Part shown: one piece after another, positions 7,665 to 16,576 of the stretch
Layout of the letters: the number at the start of each line of letters is the position of its first letter
How positions within the stretch are numbered: the stretch's first letter is position 1
From: an archaeon CG10_big_fil_rev_8_21_14_0_10_43_11
GTDB lineage: Archaea; Nanobdellota; Nanobdellia; PEZQ01
Direction of reading: 5' to 3'
Assembly (NCBI GenBank): GCA_002763265.1
Contig: PEZQ01000010.1
Coordinates: forward strand, 21,981 to 85,980
DNA length: 64,000 nt
Program-made: the position numbers and the translations under genes
The notes under the pieces: model-generated
Told to the model about the DNA's origin: nothing
Seen by the model: only the letters and a program-made list of their open reading frames with translations
Database searches by the model: none

Positions 7665-9562
7665 ATTGCTTTTTTCACCGCGTTGATAATGCTTTGTTTT
7701 GAGATTCCTTCATAATCAAGTAGCATGCGGGGCGCGCCGCTTTCAGGGATTTTTGTGACAGCAAGGCGGTGCATGTTTGCAAAGGCGTGCATGTCGCTTA
7801 GTGCGCTGTCAATTGCGTCACCTAATCCGCCCTCAAGAAAATGGTCTTCAACGGTGATAAGTGCTTTAGTCTCTTTTGCTGCGCGAACAATAGTGGGTAC
7901 GTCAAGGGGTTTTATTGAGTACGCATCAATCACGCGCACTATAATGCCTTCTGCTTTAAGCGCTTCATATGCGCCAAGCGCCTCATGAACCGTGATGCCT
8001 GCGGCAATAATGGTTGCTTTATCCTTGCTGCTCTCTTTTAATATTTTGCTCCCTCCAACATGAAACGCATCCTGTTTTGTGTAGAGCACCGGCGTGTCCA
8101 TGCGCGTTGTTCGAAGATAGGCAATTCCTTTATGTTGTGCTGCACGCTCAACAAGCGCACGCATGCTTACTGCATCACAGGGGTAGAGCACTACGCTGCC
8201 AAGAATTGAGCGAAACATAGCAATGTCTCCAAGACCCATTTGAGACGGCCCATCCTGGCCAATGCTCACGCCCGCATGTGAGCCCACGAATTTGATGTTT
8301 GCCCGGGCATACTCGCTCATGCGAATCTGGTCATGCGCGCGCGCAAGAAACGCAGCAAACGTTGAGACAAACGGGATTTTACCGCGAAGCGATAGTCCAA
8401 GCGCGGTGCCAACCATGTTTTGTTCTGCAATAAACATTTCAAAAAAACGTTCAGGGTAGCATTTTGCAAAATCCTTTGCATAGGTTGAATTACTCACTTC
8501 AGCGTCAAGACAAACAATGTCAGGGTAGCGAAAAAAGATTTCTCCAAGACTTGTGCCATATGCTTTTCGCGTGGCAACCATGTCACCGCGCTTGTACAAA
8601 ATAGGCTTGACCTTTCGTGCTCGCGCCTGTTTTGGTTTTTTCTTTTCTGGAACGCGTATGTGTCCCACCACGCTTTTGTCAATGCCGCCAAGTTCAACGA
8701 GTGCGCGAATAAACTCATCTTTGTTAAGCACTTTGCCATGCCATCCTTCTTTGTCTTCGAGAAATGACACGCCCTTTCCTTTGATTGTTTTTGCAATAAT
8801 CATAACAGGTTTTCCTTTGAGGCGTAATGCTTTTTCGTATGCAAGACACACTTCCTCAATGCGGTGGCCATCAACTACAATCGTGTGCCAGCCAAACGCT
8901 GCAAGCACGCGCTCAAAACGCGATACGTTATGACCCCACATAGTCTCGCCGCGCTGTCCAAGACGGTTCACATCAATAATGCCTATAAGATTGTCAAGTT
9001 TGTAGTGCGCGGCAATTTGTACTGCCTCCCACACCGAACCTTCACTCATTTCACTATCTCCTAAGAGGACAAATACGCGGTAGGGGAGTTTGTCAAGATA
9101 CTTTGCATTCAATGCTTTACCCACACCAATACTCAAACCTTGACCCAATGAACCCGTGGGGGCTTCAGCATACGGAAAATCAAGCGAGGGATGTCCTTCA
9201 AGACGACTTCCAAAATGACGCAAAGAAAGCAGTTCTTTTTCGCTTACTTTTCCTGCAACCGCCCACAACGCATAGAGAAGAGGAGATGCGTGTCCCTTTG
9301 AAAAAATAATGCGGTCATTATTCTCGTATTGGGGATTATTTGCATCATAGCGAAAATATCCATTAAACATAAGACAGGTCATGAGTTCAACTGCTGAGAG
9401 AGATGATGTTGGATGACCTGAGCCTGCGCTTGTTGTTGATTCAAGAATATAGTAGCGAACCAGTTTTGCAAGCTTTGCAAGCGAGAACACGTTACTCACA
9501 CTATCCTCTCCATACCTATTTTTGCGCGCTGCCTTGTTAAAAATTCTTTGGACGCTACGCAC
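7661..9562 (-). CDS. tkt: Transketolase, full-length single chain
   Basis: Thiamine-diphosphate enzyme moving two-carbon units between pentose and hexose phosphates. N-terminal half: SGHPTSSLSAVEL, FSKGHASPLLYA, the ThDP motif GDSEMSEGSVWEA near residues 165-180 and IDVNRLGQRG. C-terminal half: DAEVSNS, FIAEQNMVGTALGLS (catalytic Glu), HAGVSIGQDGPSQM. Many archaea split transketolase into two genes; here both halves are one 633-residue chain. The start is a GTG at 9562, about 22 nt from a palindromic TATA shared with secF, which suggests a leaderless mRNA. First gene of the pentose-phosphate operon. Confidence 0.94.
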   Translation of the reverse strand: MRSVQRIFNKAARKNRYGEDSVSNVFSLAKLAKLVRYYILESTTSAGSGHPTSSLSAVELMTCLMFNGYFRYDANNPQYENNDRIIFSKGHASPLLYALWAVAGKVSEKELLSLRHFGSRLEGHPSLDFPYAEAPTGSLGQGLSIGVGKALNAKYLDKLPYRVFVLLGDSEMSEGSVWEAVQIAAHYKLDNLIGIIDVNRLGQRGETMWGHNVSRFERVLAAFGWHTIVVDGHRIEEVCLAYEKALRLKGKPVMIIAKTIKGKGVSFLEDKEGWHGKVLNKDEFIRALVELGGIDKSVVGHIRVPEKKKPKQARARKVKPILYKRGDMVATRKAYGTSLGEIFFRYPDIVCLDAEVSNSTYAKDFAKCYPERFFEMFIAEQNMVGTALGLSLRGKIPFVSTFAAFLARAHDQIRMSEYARANIKFVGSHAGVSIGQDGPSQMGLGDIAMFRSILGSVVLYPCDAVSMRALVERAAQHKGIAYLRTTRMDTPVLYTKQDAFHVGGSKILKESSKDKATIIAAGITVHEALGAYEALKAEGIIVRVIDAYSIKPLDVPTIVRAAKETKALITVEDHFLEGGLGDAIDSALSDMHAFANMHRLAVTKIPESGAPRMLLDYEGISKQSIINAVKKAI

Positions 9563-9577
9563 TGCTTAACCCACAAC

Positions 9578-9589
9578 TTTATTAATAAA
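9578..9589. promoter_or_regulatory. Palindromic TATA element shared by divergent tkt and secF
   Basis: The 46-bp gap between the tkt start (9562, minus) and the secF start (9609, plus) contains one obvious TATA candidate, TTTATTAATAAA, a perfect palindrome. Its centre is 21-22 nt from the tkt start and 25-26 nt from the secF start, so both mRNAs would be leaderless or nearly so. Confidence 0.55.
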
Positions 9590-9608
9590 ATACGTTTTTT
9601 ATGTCCGC

Positions 9609-10514
9609 ATGAAACGCCGTGTTACGCACGTTCTTGACCGTGTTTGGGAGTTTTATTTTAGAGAATACAAAAAACTCTTTCTCATCCCGCTCATGCTTCT
9701 TGTGTTTTTCTCAGCAAGTTTAGCATACTCAAAAATCACCACTGGCGAGTTCTTCCAAAAAGGCGTATCTCTTAAAGGTGGGTACTCGGTTACAATTGAA
9801 ACCTCATATCAGTTTGATGCTGACCTGCTTGCAAAACAACTCACGCAAGCAGGATTTTTTGATGTTGACGTGCGCACGCTAAATGACGCGTTCACAAGCG
9901 GGATTAGCGGTTATGATATTACGAGCGAGTCGGAACTCACTGCAGAAACAATCAAAACATTCTTCCAAAACACCTATGACCTTGCCCTTGATGATGCGCA
10001 TCTCTCATTTGGGTTTCAAAGCGCCACTATTGCAACTACGTTTTTTAGACAAGCCTCAGTTGCGCTTATCATTGCATTTGTGCTTATGGGCGCGGTTGTG
10101 TTTTACTATTTTAGACAGCCTGTTTCTTCGTTTAGCATTATTTTCTCAACGCTCTCAGACATCATTGCAGTGCTTGCCACGCTTAACTTGCTTGGCATAA
10201 AACTAAGTGTTGCAAGTCTTGGTGCGTTGCTTATCATTATTGGTTACTCCGCTGACAGCGACGTGCTTTTAGCAACAAACATTCTCAAACGAAAAGATGC
10301 ACCACTCAAAGACCGAATCAAGCGCGCAATCAAAACAGAAATTGTTATGGACGTTGCAGCACTTTCCGTGTACGCTATCATGTTTGTGTTCTCAAACGTG
10401 CAAATGATTCGCGAAATTGCGCTGGTGCTCTTGCTGGGCATTGTGTATGATGTCATAAACACGTGGCTTGGTAACGTGGTGTTTCAGAGAGTAGTAGAGG
10501 AGGGACGACAATGA
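9609..10514 (+). CDS. secF: Protein-export membrane protein SecF
   Basis: RND-like partner of SecD that assists Sec-dependent export in archaea, which lack SecA. The 301-residue protein has one N-terminal membrane segment (about 20-40), the conserved KGVSLKGGYSVTIE strand near 50-65, an external domain to about 145, then five membrane helices. The TM4 motif appears as GYSADSDVLL near 217-226. It overlaps secD by 4 nt, in the secF-secD order known from other archaea. Confidence 0.9.
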   Translation: MKRRVTHVLDRVWEFYFREYKKLFLIPLMLLVFFSASLAYSKITTGEFFQKGVSLKGGYSVTIETSYQFDADLLAKQLTQAGFFDVDVRTLNDAFTSGISGYDITSESELTAETIKTFFQNTYDLALDDAHLSFGFQSATIATTFFRQASVALIIAFVLMGAVVFYYFRQPVSSFSIIFSTLSDIIAVLATLNLLGIKLSVASLGALLIIIGYSADSDVLLATNILKRKDAPLKDRIKRAIKTEIVMDVAALSVYAIMFVFSNVQMIREIALVLLLGIVYDVINTWLGNVVFQRVVEEGRQ

Positions 10515-12049
10515 AACGAATAGTTACTAATTACAAACTCCTCCTTCTCTTTATTGGCGTTATCTTTGCTATTGCTGCGATTAACCCGCGCATTGATACG
10601 AGCGGCGTGTATGTTGTAAGCTCTGGAGCGCCGCTTGAACAAGACCTTAAAGGTCACACTATTGTTGCAATCAACAATCACACCATTTATTCTCTTGATG
10701 ATTATCATGACGCGCTTGCAAACATTGCGCCAGGAGACACAGTACGAATTACCACAACACAACCCACCTATCCATTTATGTATGATACTATTGAAGTCTA
10801 CCCCTTTCTTGCTGAAGAAAAAGAAAACCAGACCTGGATTGGCACGTACGTTTCAAAACCACCCTCATCAAATCTCATGTTCGGTCTTGAACTGAGTGGC
10901 GGCACAAAACTGATTCTCAAACCAGATGAGACACTCTCACCCACTCAATTTGAAAATGTATTAAGCATTCTTCGCGAACGCCTTGACTTGTTTGGCGTTA
11001 AGGGAGCGGGTGTTTCTTCAATTACTGACTTGAGTGGCGAGAAATTCATCCAAGTTGAGCTTGCAGGCGTGACAAGCCAGGAAGCGCGCGACTTGCTTGA
11101 AAAAGAAGGAAAGTTTGAAGCAAAAATCAGAAACGAAACCGTATTTACCGGCACTGATATTCGCGACGTGTGCATTTCTGGCGTGCAATGCACCATGACC
11201 TTGCAAGCGCGCGGACTCACGCAACAAGATTTGTACTGGGAGTTTGCATTTGGCATTTCAATCTCGCAACATGCAGCAGACTCTTTTGCAAACATAACAA
11301 ACCAGATTGAAACCGAGTTTGAAAACGGACAAGAATACGTGAACGCGACTATTGATTTTTACATTGATGACGAGCTTATTGAAGACGCATCACTGCGCAT
11401 TCCTGCATCAATTAAGGGGATTGCTCTTACTGACCCGGTTATCACGGGCGGTGCGCAAACAAAAGAAGAAGCCCAGCAGGAAATGCGCTATTTACAGTCT
11501 ATTTTACAATCGCGAAAACTGCCTGTCAAACTCAACATTTTAAATGTGCAAAGCGTATCGCCAACCCTTGGCAAACAATTTATTGAAAACATTTTCTTCA
11601 TATTTATTATTGCCATTCTTGTTGTTGATGTAATTATTGCAGCGCGCTACAAAAATATCAAACTCGTTGGCGTTACCATATTTGTTTCGCTCTCAGAAAT
11701 TTTTATCACGCTTGGCGTTGCAGCCCTTATTAACTGGAATCTGGATATTGCATCAATTGCAGGCATTATTGCCAGTGTGGGAACTGGCATTGACGACCAA
11801 ATCGTGATTCTTGACGAAGTTAAAAACAAGCATTCAGACGCGCAAATCACGCGGCGAATTAAAAAAGCGTTCTTTATTGTGATTGCTGCCTTTGCCGTGA
11901 GTATTGCTTCAATGATACCGCTTTTATTTGCAGGAGCAGGACTCTTGCGGGGTTTTGCAGTTACAACTATTATTGGTTTGTGCGTTGGCGTGTTTATTAC
12001 CCGACCTGCGTTTGCAGAACTGGTTAAAATGGTTGAAGGAAAAGAGTAA
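10511..12049 (+). CDS. secD: Protein-export membrane protein SecD, with PDZ-like insert
   Basis: Export accessory protein pairing with SecF. After TM1 (about 8-24) comes a segment of about 60 residues, SSGAPLEQDLKGHTIVAI through PGDTVRITT, that resembles a PDZ domain (buried-loop Gly, INN-x-TI, PGD). The SecD signature GLELSGGTKLIL follows near 120-131, then the P1 domain, and five C-terminal helices with IASVGTGIDDQIVILDE around 420-437. Length 512. The PDZ-like call rests on pattern only. Confidence 0.9.
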   Translation: MKRIVTNYKLLLLFIGVIFAIAAINPRIDTSGVYVVSSGAPLEQDLKGHTIVAINNHTIYSLDDYHDALANIAPGDTVRITTTQPTYPFMYDTIEVYPFLAEEKENQTWIGTYVSKPPSSNLMFGLELSGGTKLILKPDETLSPTQFENVLSILRERLDLFGVKGAGVSSITDLSGEKFIQVELAGVTSQEARDLLEKEGKFEAKIRNETVFTGTDIRDVCISGVQCTMTLQARGLTQQDLYWEFAFGISISQHAADSFANITNQIETEFENGQEYVNATIDFYIDDELIEDASLRIPASIKGIALTDPVITGGAQTKEEAQQEMRYLQSILQSRKLPVKLNILNVQSVSPTLGKQFIENIFFIFIIAILVVDVIIAARYKNIKLVGVTIFVSLSEIFITLGVAALINWNLDIASIAGIIASVGTGIDDQIVILDEVKNKHSDAQITRRIKKAFFIVIAAFAVSIASMIPLLFAGAGLLRGFAVTTIIGLCVGVFITRPAFAELVKMVEGKE

Positions 12050-12059
12050 GTGTAATCAC

Positions 12060-12380
12060 TTATTTGAGTGATTTAATTGCCTGCATTAAGTCGCCGTTTG
12101 TTTCTTCAAGTGCTTCTCTTGCTTTGGTTTTTGATACGCCTGCTTTTTCAGCTACGAGTGCGATATCATCTGGGGAAATTTCAATTTCTTCTTCAAGTGA
12201 CTCGTCGTGCTCGTCTCCTTTAATTTGAAATATGACTTCGCCCATCACGCTCATCTTGGTCACGTCAGGATTGTCAAGAACAATTTTTTTGTCATGCGTA
12301 AAGATTTCAACACGCACCGCGTCAATAGGCTGCATGTTCATTTGCTTCATTAATTTTTTCATCTGGTTTGGATTAAACAT
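12060..12380 (-). CDS. nac: Nascent polypeptide-associated complex protein (archaeal NAC)
   Basis: Ribosome-bound chaperone that shields nascent chains near the tunnel exit. The sequence begins with a Met-rich MFNPNQMKKLMKQMNM, has the NAC beta domain (about 20-65), and ends with a UBA domain (about 68-106: ISPDDIALVAEKAGVSK...ALEETNGDLMQAI). Length 106 fits archaeal NAC. It lies 46 bp from the divergent MFS gene, and the TATTTAAA at 12396-12403 serves as its TATA box. Confidence 0.93.
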   Translation of the reverse strand: MFNPNQMKKLMKQMNMQPIDAVRVEIFTHDKKIVLDNPDVTKMSVMGEVIFQIKGDEHDESLEEEIEISPDDIALVAEKAGVSKTKAREALEETNGDLMQAIKSLK

Positions 12381-12395
12381 GAATCAATCACACGA

Positions 12396-12403
12396 TATTT
12401 AAA
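12396..12403. promoter_or_regulatory. TATTTAAA element between divergent nac and MFS genes
   Basis: Only TATA-like site in the 46-bp divergent gap. Read on the minus strand it is TTTAAATA, about 20 nt from the nac start; on the plus strand it is about 27 nt from the MFS start at 12427. Shared use is inferred from spacing. Confidence 0.45.
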
Positions 12404-12426
12404 CCGTAAAACCCCTTATTAACATT

Positions 12427-13653
12427 ATGCTTCACCGGTTCAACCACATTCTTCGCGAAGAGTACCGCCACATCTCGCCGGTGTTTGTTCCTTCTATTGC
12501 GCTTTTCTTGTTTTTTCTTGGCTGGGGCGTGATTGGGCCGTTTTTTACTATTAATGCAAAACAAATTCTTGTCACCCCGTTTCTTGTGGGCGTGTTCACG
12601 TCCTTGTGGGGTGTGATTCGTTTTGTTACTGATTTTTTTGTCGGCTCGTTTGTTGATATCAGTGATGCAAAAAAGCTGGTGACTATCTCATTTTTTGGCT
12701 ATGTTCTAGTTGGCTTTGGCTACTATTTTATTGACACACCCCTGCTTCTTCTTGCGTGGCGCGTTGTGCACTCACTTTTTGGCAGCGTGCTTTGGGTTGG
12801 CTTGTGGGGGTATTTGCACAAGACAATTCCCTCACAATATCGTGATGAGGATTTAACGTTTCAGTCTATTGCTCGAACCATTCCCTCTATTTTTGCGCCA
12901 TTTCTTGGCGCAATTATCTTCACGCTCTCAAACCCGAAAAACGTGTTTCTTGTTATGGCTTTGTTTAGCACGTTTGCAGGCATTATCTTTTTGTTTCGGG
13001 CAAAACCGGCACGCTCAGTGCGCGCAGTTACGGTAAACACTATTATACAAAGAAATGTGAGCATGATACGCTCTTTTCGCACGCGTTTTGCTTTTGTTGG
13101 TTTAATGCTTCTTGGCGTTTTTCTCATAAGCGGCGCGTATGGCACGTTTATCCCTATTTTTCTTTTTGACGCGGGCTTTTCTTCAATTATCATTGCGCTT
13201 GTTGCTGTTGTGCAGAGCATTCCTATCTTTTTTGCGCTGCCCGTAAGCAGGTATGCTGATAAGATTGGCAGAAAACCTGTGCTCTGGTGGGGCATTATTC
13301 TTCTTATTACTGCACTTCTTGCGCTTTCTGCTTCCAGTTCTCTTGCGGGCATTCTTGGTTCAGTACTGTTGCTGGGTTTTGCGTTTGCTATTATCACACC
13401 AACAGCAAACGCGCTTGTTGGCGACATGGCTGTTGATGGTGAGCAAGGAGTGATTGCGGGTATGGGTGAAATGTTCAAAGACCTTGGCGCGCTTTCAGGA
13501 CCATTTCTTGGCGGACTTATTATCAGCCAATTTAATTTCAGTGCACTTCTTATGATTCTTGCGGTGGTTGCAGGACTCTTGCTTGTTATCACTTTCCGCT
13601 TTCACGAACAAAAAATTCCTCTTAATCTTAGCCTTGGTTTAGCAAAGAAATGA
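12427..13653 (+). CDS. Major facilitator superfamily transporter
   Basis: A 408-residue hydrophobic protein with about 12 membrane segments in two halves. The second-half motif A is clear: SRYADKIGRKP near residues 273-283. The first-half equivalent is looser (GSFVDISDAKKL, about 76-87). A helix-7 gap region TFIPIFLFDAGF follows. The substrate cannot be predicted; the nearest-looking groups are multidrug or sugar-efflux MFS. It ends 27 bp before the converging eL15 gene. Confidence 0.8.
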   Translation: MLHRFNHILREEYRHISPVFVPSIALFLFFLGWGVIGPFFTINAKQILVTPFLVGVFTSLWGVIRFVTDFFVGSFVDISDAKKLVTISFFGYVLVGFGYYFIDTPLLLLAWRVVHSLFGSVLWVGLWGYLHKTIPSQYRDEDLTFQSIARTIPSIFAPFLGAIIFTLSNPKNVFLVMALFSTFAGIIFLFRAKPARSVRAVTVNTIIQRNVSMIRSFRTRFAFVGLMLLGVFLISGAYGTFIPIFLFDAGFSSIIIALVAVVQSIPIFFALPVSRYADKIGRKPVLWWGIILLITALLALSASSSLAGILGSVLLLGFAFAIITPTANALVGDMAVDGEQGVIAGMGEMFKDLGALSGPFLGGLIISQFNFSALLMILAVVAGLLLVITFRFHEQKIPLNLSLGLAKK

Positions 13654-13680
13654 GAAAAAAAGAGAGTTGAGAGAATTGCC

Positions 13681-14202
13681 TTACTTTGTTCTGTTATGTA
13701 ATTTCTTGCCCTGGCTTGTTAGGCTTCGAAGCGCACGCTTGCGGCTGTTTGTTGACAAAAGCCATTGTAAATTCTTGTCAGTTATGACTTGCGGATGGTA
13801 GGGGTCTACAAGAATGACTTCAAACCATGTGTAGTGTCCGTCATCGCCAACCCAGTAACTGTTCAAGACTTCCAGATTAGGATGCTTTCGCGAACTGCGT
13901 TCTTCAGCAATAAGCTGCAAACTCTTTCGTGGCGAGTACTTAACCTGGCCTGTTTTTTTCGGCTTCCTGCCAGAATGCAGTTGTGGTCTTTTTCTTCCGC
14001 CTTTCTTGATTTTTACGCGTGCAAGAACAAAACAATTCTTTGCGCGATACCCAAGACGGCGCGCGCTTGCAATGTTTGACGGTCGCTCAATACGAACAAT
14101 CGTGCCTTCTTTGCGCCACGTTTGCAAAAGCTGCTTGTATTCCTCTCGATTGTTTTTAAGAGGGCTTTTCCATATTTCTTTGAGATACTTATAAAATCCC
14201 AT
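13681..14202 (-). CDS. rpl15e: 50S ribosomal protein eL15 (L15e)
   Basis: Structural protein of the archaeal/eukaryotic large subunit. Recognised by MGFYKYLKEIWKSP, RIERPSNIASARRLGYRAK (about 38-56), VKIKKGGRKRPQL, and the conserved LEVLNSYWVGDDGHYTWFEV. Length 173 is slightly short but complete. A perfect GGTGAT lies 5 nt before the ATG, and TTTTAAAA near 14278-14285 would place transcription start about 50 nt upstream, so this gene is leadered and SD-driven. Confidence 0.95.
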   Translation of the reverse strand: MGFYKYLKEIWKSPLKNNREEYKQLLQTWRKEGTIVRIERPSNIASARRLGYRAKNCFVLARVKIKKGGRKRPQLHSGRKPKKTGQVKYSPRKSLQLIAEERSSRKHPNLEVLNSYWVGDDGHYTWFEVILVDPYHPQVITDKNLQWLLSTNSRKRALRSLTSQGKKLHNRTK

Positions 14203-14388
14203 GTTTTATCACCATTTATGCTCATCGAACTGAATCGAATCAACGCGCGGTTATCTGCAAACTAATTGCTTAACCCTTTTTAAAAGTTATTATCGTTTTG
14301 TAACTGTCCGCAACGTCTAAACTATCCAGAAAGTGTCGGGAAATAGCAGTCGGCAAACAGTAACAATTTTCTGTAGAAGGGACTATTA

Positions 14389-14895
14389 CTACTTGCGCAG
14401 CTTTGCAAGGTGGTGCTGCATTATACCCACCATATCATTGCCCTTGCTCTCGTCAAAAAGAAATGAATCATCATGCCTGAAAAAACGTGCTTCAAGCTCG
14501 TCCGCAATTTTTTTAGCGGTTTCATACAGTTCTTGGCGAATCTTCATCGTGTTTTTTACGACATTATTAATCCGTGTCTGACTTGCAAGATGATGGTTTG
14601 GTCCGATAACAACAAGAATCTTCTTTTTTTTACTACGTGCCATAACCGTTGCATCCATCTCGTAGCCCATATCCTTAAACACTGAGCGTGCGCCCTCATA
14701 CGTTTTTGACTTTCCTTGTGACGTAAACGCGTGGTAATCCCCCCGTGTGATATCAATTACTTCAAGATATCCTGCAATAAGCGAACTTATTTCTTTTAAT
14801 TTGCCCCCGTGCAATTCTGGCTCTGAGGCAACTAATAAACCGCTGTTAATAACCATGGTAAGAAAAATGTCTGTTGTAAAACCACGAATTGCCAT
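14389..14895 (-). CDS. Conserved-looking hypothetical protein
   Basis: Not recognised. The 168-residue soluble protein is alpha/beta-like, with a hydrophobic strand KKKILVVIGPNHH near residues 92-104 followed by a long charged helix (about 108-145) and the C-terminal HDDSFLFDESKGNDM. No signal peptide or membrane segment. Good start ATG, and codon use like its neighbours. The 186-bp gap to eL15 holds the eL15 promoter and leader and nothing else I can identify. Confidence 0.6.
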   Translation of the reverse strand: MAIRGFTTDIFLTMVINSGLLVASEPELHGGKLKEISSLIAGYLEVIDITRGDYHAFTSQGKSKTYEGARSVFKDMGYEMDATVMARSKKKKILVVIGPNHHLASQTRINNVVKNTMKIRQELYETAKKIADELEARFFRHDDSFLFDESKGNDMVGIMQHHLAKLRK

Positions 14896-15003
14896 AGGTT
14901 ATGTTAAGCGCGCATGCATTAAAATCTGTTTCTCTACTCCTCTTAATTAGTGGACGCGTACAATACTATTTTTTTTAAAGTATGATTCTTCTTTAAAAGT
15001 GAT

Positions 15004-16194
15004 ATGCACATCCCCCAACGTGGCGGTCTTTGTCCCACCTGTAAATTACAGGCACACCAGGGCAGGCCATGCCCGTTTGTGCACATTCTCTCACGCGACT
15101 TATCAGGCATTAAAGATTTTATGAGCACGTCACCGCCAACCATTTTTGTTGGCAGATACAACTATCCTGACGTGAACGTTGGTGTTATGTCACCAATTAA
15201 TTATGAGGGAGATATAGCAACTCTTGATAATCACTATACGTGGTTTAAACAAGGGCTTGGCGTGTCAGAAATTGCCGCACTTCGAGGCGAGCTTATTAAT
15301 TCGCGAATCACGTCAAATGTGAAACGCGCGCAAAAAACTGTTGGCACATTTCAGGAACTTGCCATGGCAAAAAAGGAAACTGACCTTGAAATACATCTTA
15401 AAAAGAGTATTGCTTATCATCCCCAAACGTTTGCAAACGCGGCGCCCATGGGGCCAAATGTTGAGCTTAAAACGGTGCGGCTTGCAGAAAACGTGCGCGT
15501 TTTAAAACCCATAGAAAAAGCGTATTATGATATTGACCTTAGAGCAACTGACGCGCTTGGCATGCTCTACAAAAAAGGCATTGATGAGCTTAAACTCGCG
15601 CGCATTCTTTCAGGAGGTATTCTTGGCGTAAAAACGCAGCGTAAACTTGTGCCAACGCGGTGGAGCATTACTGCTGTTGATGACACTCTTGGAAAGCAAA
15701 TGATTCACAACATCAAAGCATTTCCGGGCATTGATGAGTATCGTGTGTTTTTTGGCTCGCAGCTTGGAAACCACTATGCAATTGTATTGATGCCTGGACC
15801 GTGGTCCTACGAATTGTTCGAGTTTTTTGAAAACCCACACAGGGGTTTTACTACCGACTATGAAAGCCCGTTTGGCAGAACATCCTACGCGTCACAAACT
15901 GCTGGAGGCTATTATGCGGCGCGCCTTGCAATTCTTGATTACCTGCAAAAAAATAAGCGCTGTGCGCGTGCGCTTGTTTTGAGAAAGATTACGCGCGACT
16001 ACTTCCTGCCGCTTGGCGTATGGCAGGTGCGCGAGAACATGCGAAAAGCTTTCAATTTTGAACGCCGATTTGACACACTTGAATCAGGGCTTTTATACGC
16101 AAAAACGCTTCTTGGCATTGACCCAACACCAGTTCTAAACGCGAGCAAACTCATCGCCGCTCACAAACAACCAACACTTAACACATATTTCTAA
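15004..16194 (+). CDS. nreA: DNA repair protein NreA, with C-terminal PCNA-interaction motif
   Basis: Archaeal NreA family, known to act with PCNA in DNA damage tolerance. The N terminus has a zinc-binding pattern C10-P-T-C13 ... C23 ... H27. The central body (IFVGRYNYPDVNVG..., about 50-65; RWSITAVDDTLGKQ, about 219-232) matches the family. The last eight residues, QPTLNTYF, form a PIP-box-like motif (Q-x-x-L-x-x-Y-F), a direct clue for PCNA binding. The ATG lies about 27-30 nt after a TTTTTTAAAG TATA region, consistent with a leaderless mRNA. Confidence 0.88.
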   Translation: MHIPQRGGLCPTCKLQAHQGRPCPFVHILSRDLSGIKDFMSTSPPTIFVGRYNYPDVNVGVMSPINYEGDIATLDNHYTWFKQGLGVSEIAALRGELINSRITSNVKRAQKTVGTFQELAMAKKETDLEIHLKKSIAYHPQTFANAAPMGPNVELKTVRLAENVRVLKPIEKAYYDIDLRATDALGMLYKKGIDELKLARILSGGILGVKTQRKLVPTRWSITAVDDTLGKQMIHNIKAFPGIDEYRVFFGSQLGNHYAIVLMPGPWSYELFEFFENPHRGFTTDYESPFGRTSYASQTAGGYYAARLAILDYLQKNKRCARALVLRKITRDYFLPLGVWQVRENMRKAFNFERRFDTLESGLLYAKTLLGIDPTPVLNASKLIAAHKQPTLNTYF

Positions 16195-16201
16195 GAAATG
16201 T

Positions 16202-16486
16202 TTATTCTAGTGATTCTTCAATCCGTTTTTGGATTTCTTTTCTTCTTCTTGGATTGAGTGCCACTTGCAATCCATAATTCGTTTTCTTTTGAATTAGTAA
16301 TCCTTCTTTTATGAGTGTTTTCCCGTTTTGTAGATAATCTCCACTAAGATATGCCGGAACTCCTTTTTTTAAGTGCTCGAAATCAGTGTGTTTTCCGCCC
16401 CAGACCCGACGCCGATTGAGTCTTGTGAGTATATCATCTTGGATTTGTTTGTCTGTTAAGATTATTCTTCGTTTCGAATCGTGCAC
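16202..16486 (-). CDS. Small hypothetical protein (possible winged helix)
   Basis: Function not recognised. The 94-residue basic protein carries RVWGGKHTDFEHLKKGVP (about 27-44) and ends in NPRRRKEIQKRIEESLE. Alternating helix/strand character with GLLIQKKTNYGLQVALN near 68-84 suggests a small winged-helix fold. It diverges from the HTH gene at 16577, and both lie in an AT-rich stretch lacking the GCGC/CGCG words common elsewhere in the window. Confidence 0.55.
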   Translation of the reverse strand: MHDSKRRIILTDKQIQDDILTRLNRRRVWGGKHTDFEHLKKGVPAYLSGDYLQNGKTLIKEGLLIQKKTNYGLQVALNPRRRKEIQKRIEESLE

Positions 16487-16545
16487 GTGTATTTTAAAAC
16501 ATCTACCTATTAAAGGTTTATTATACTATACTTTCAAAGGGTAAA

Positions 16546-16574
16546 TTTATATACCTTATAACGATATACCGTTA
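16546..16574 (+). promoter_or_regulatory. TATA box overlapped by a direct repeat, upstream of HTH gene
   Basis: TTTATATA (16546-16553) is a consensus archaeal TATA box about 27 nt before the ATG at 16577, so the mRNA is probably leaderless. ATATACCTTA (16549-16558) and ATATACCGTTA (16564-16574) form a direct repeat spaced 15 nt, one copy over the TATA box and one just before the start site: a plausible autoregulatory operator for the HTH protein. Confidence 0.5.
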
Positions 16575-16576
16575 CT

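Noticed and set aside
12861..13592. Long 243-codon minus-strand frame inside the MFS gene
   Set aside because: Antisense to a well-supported membrane transporter; residue composition (Ser/Ala/Pro/Ile-rich) is that of a reverse-strand shadow.
14203..14388. Small RNA or riboswitch in the 186-bp gap before eL15
   Set aside because: The eL15 TATA, a leader of about 50 nt and a GGTGAT site explain part of it; I found no stable or repeated structure in the rest.
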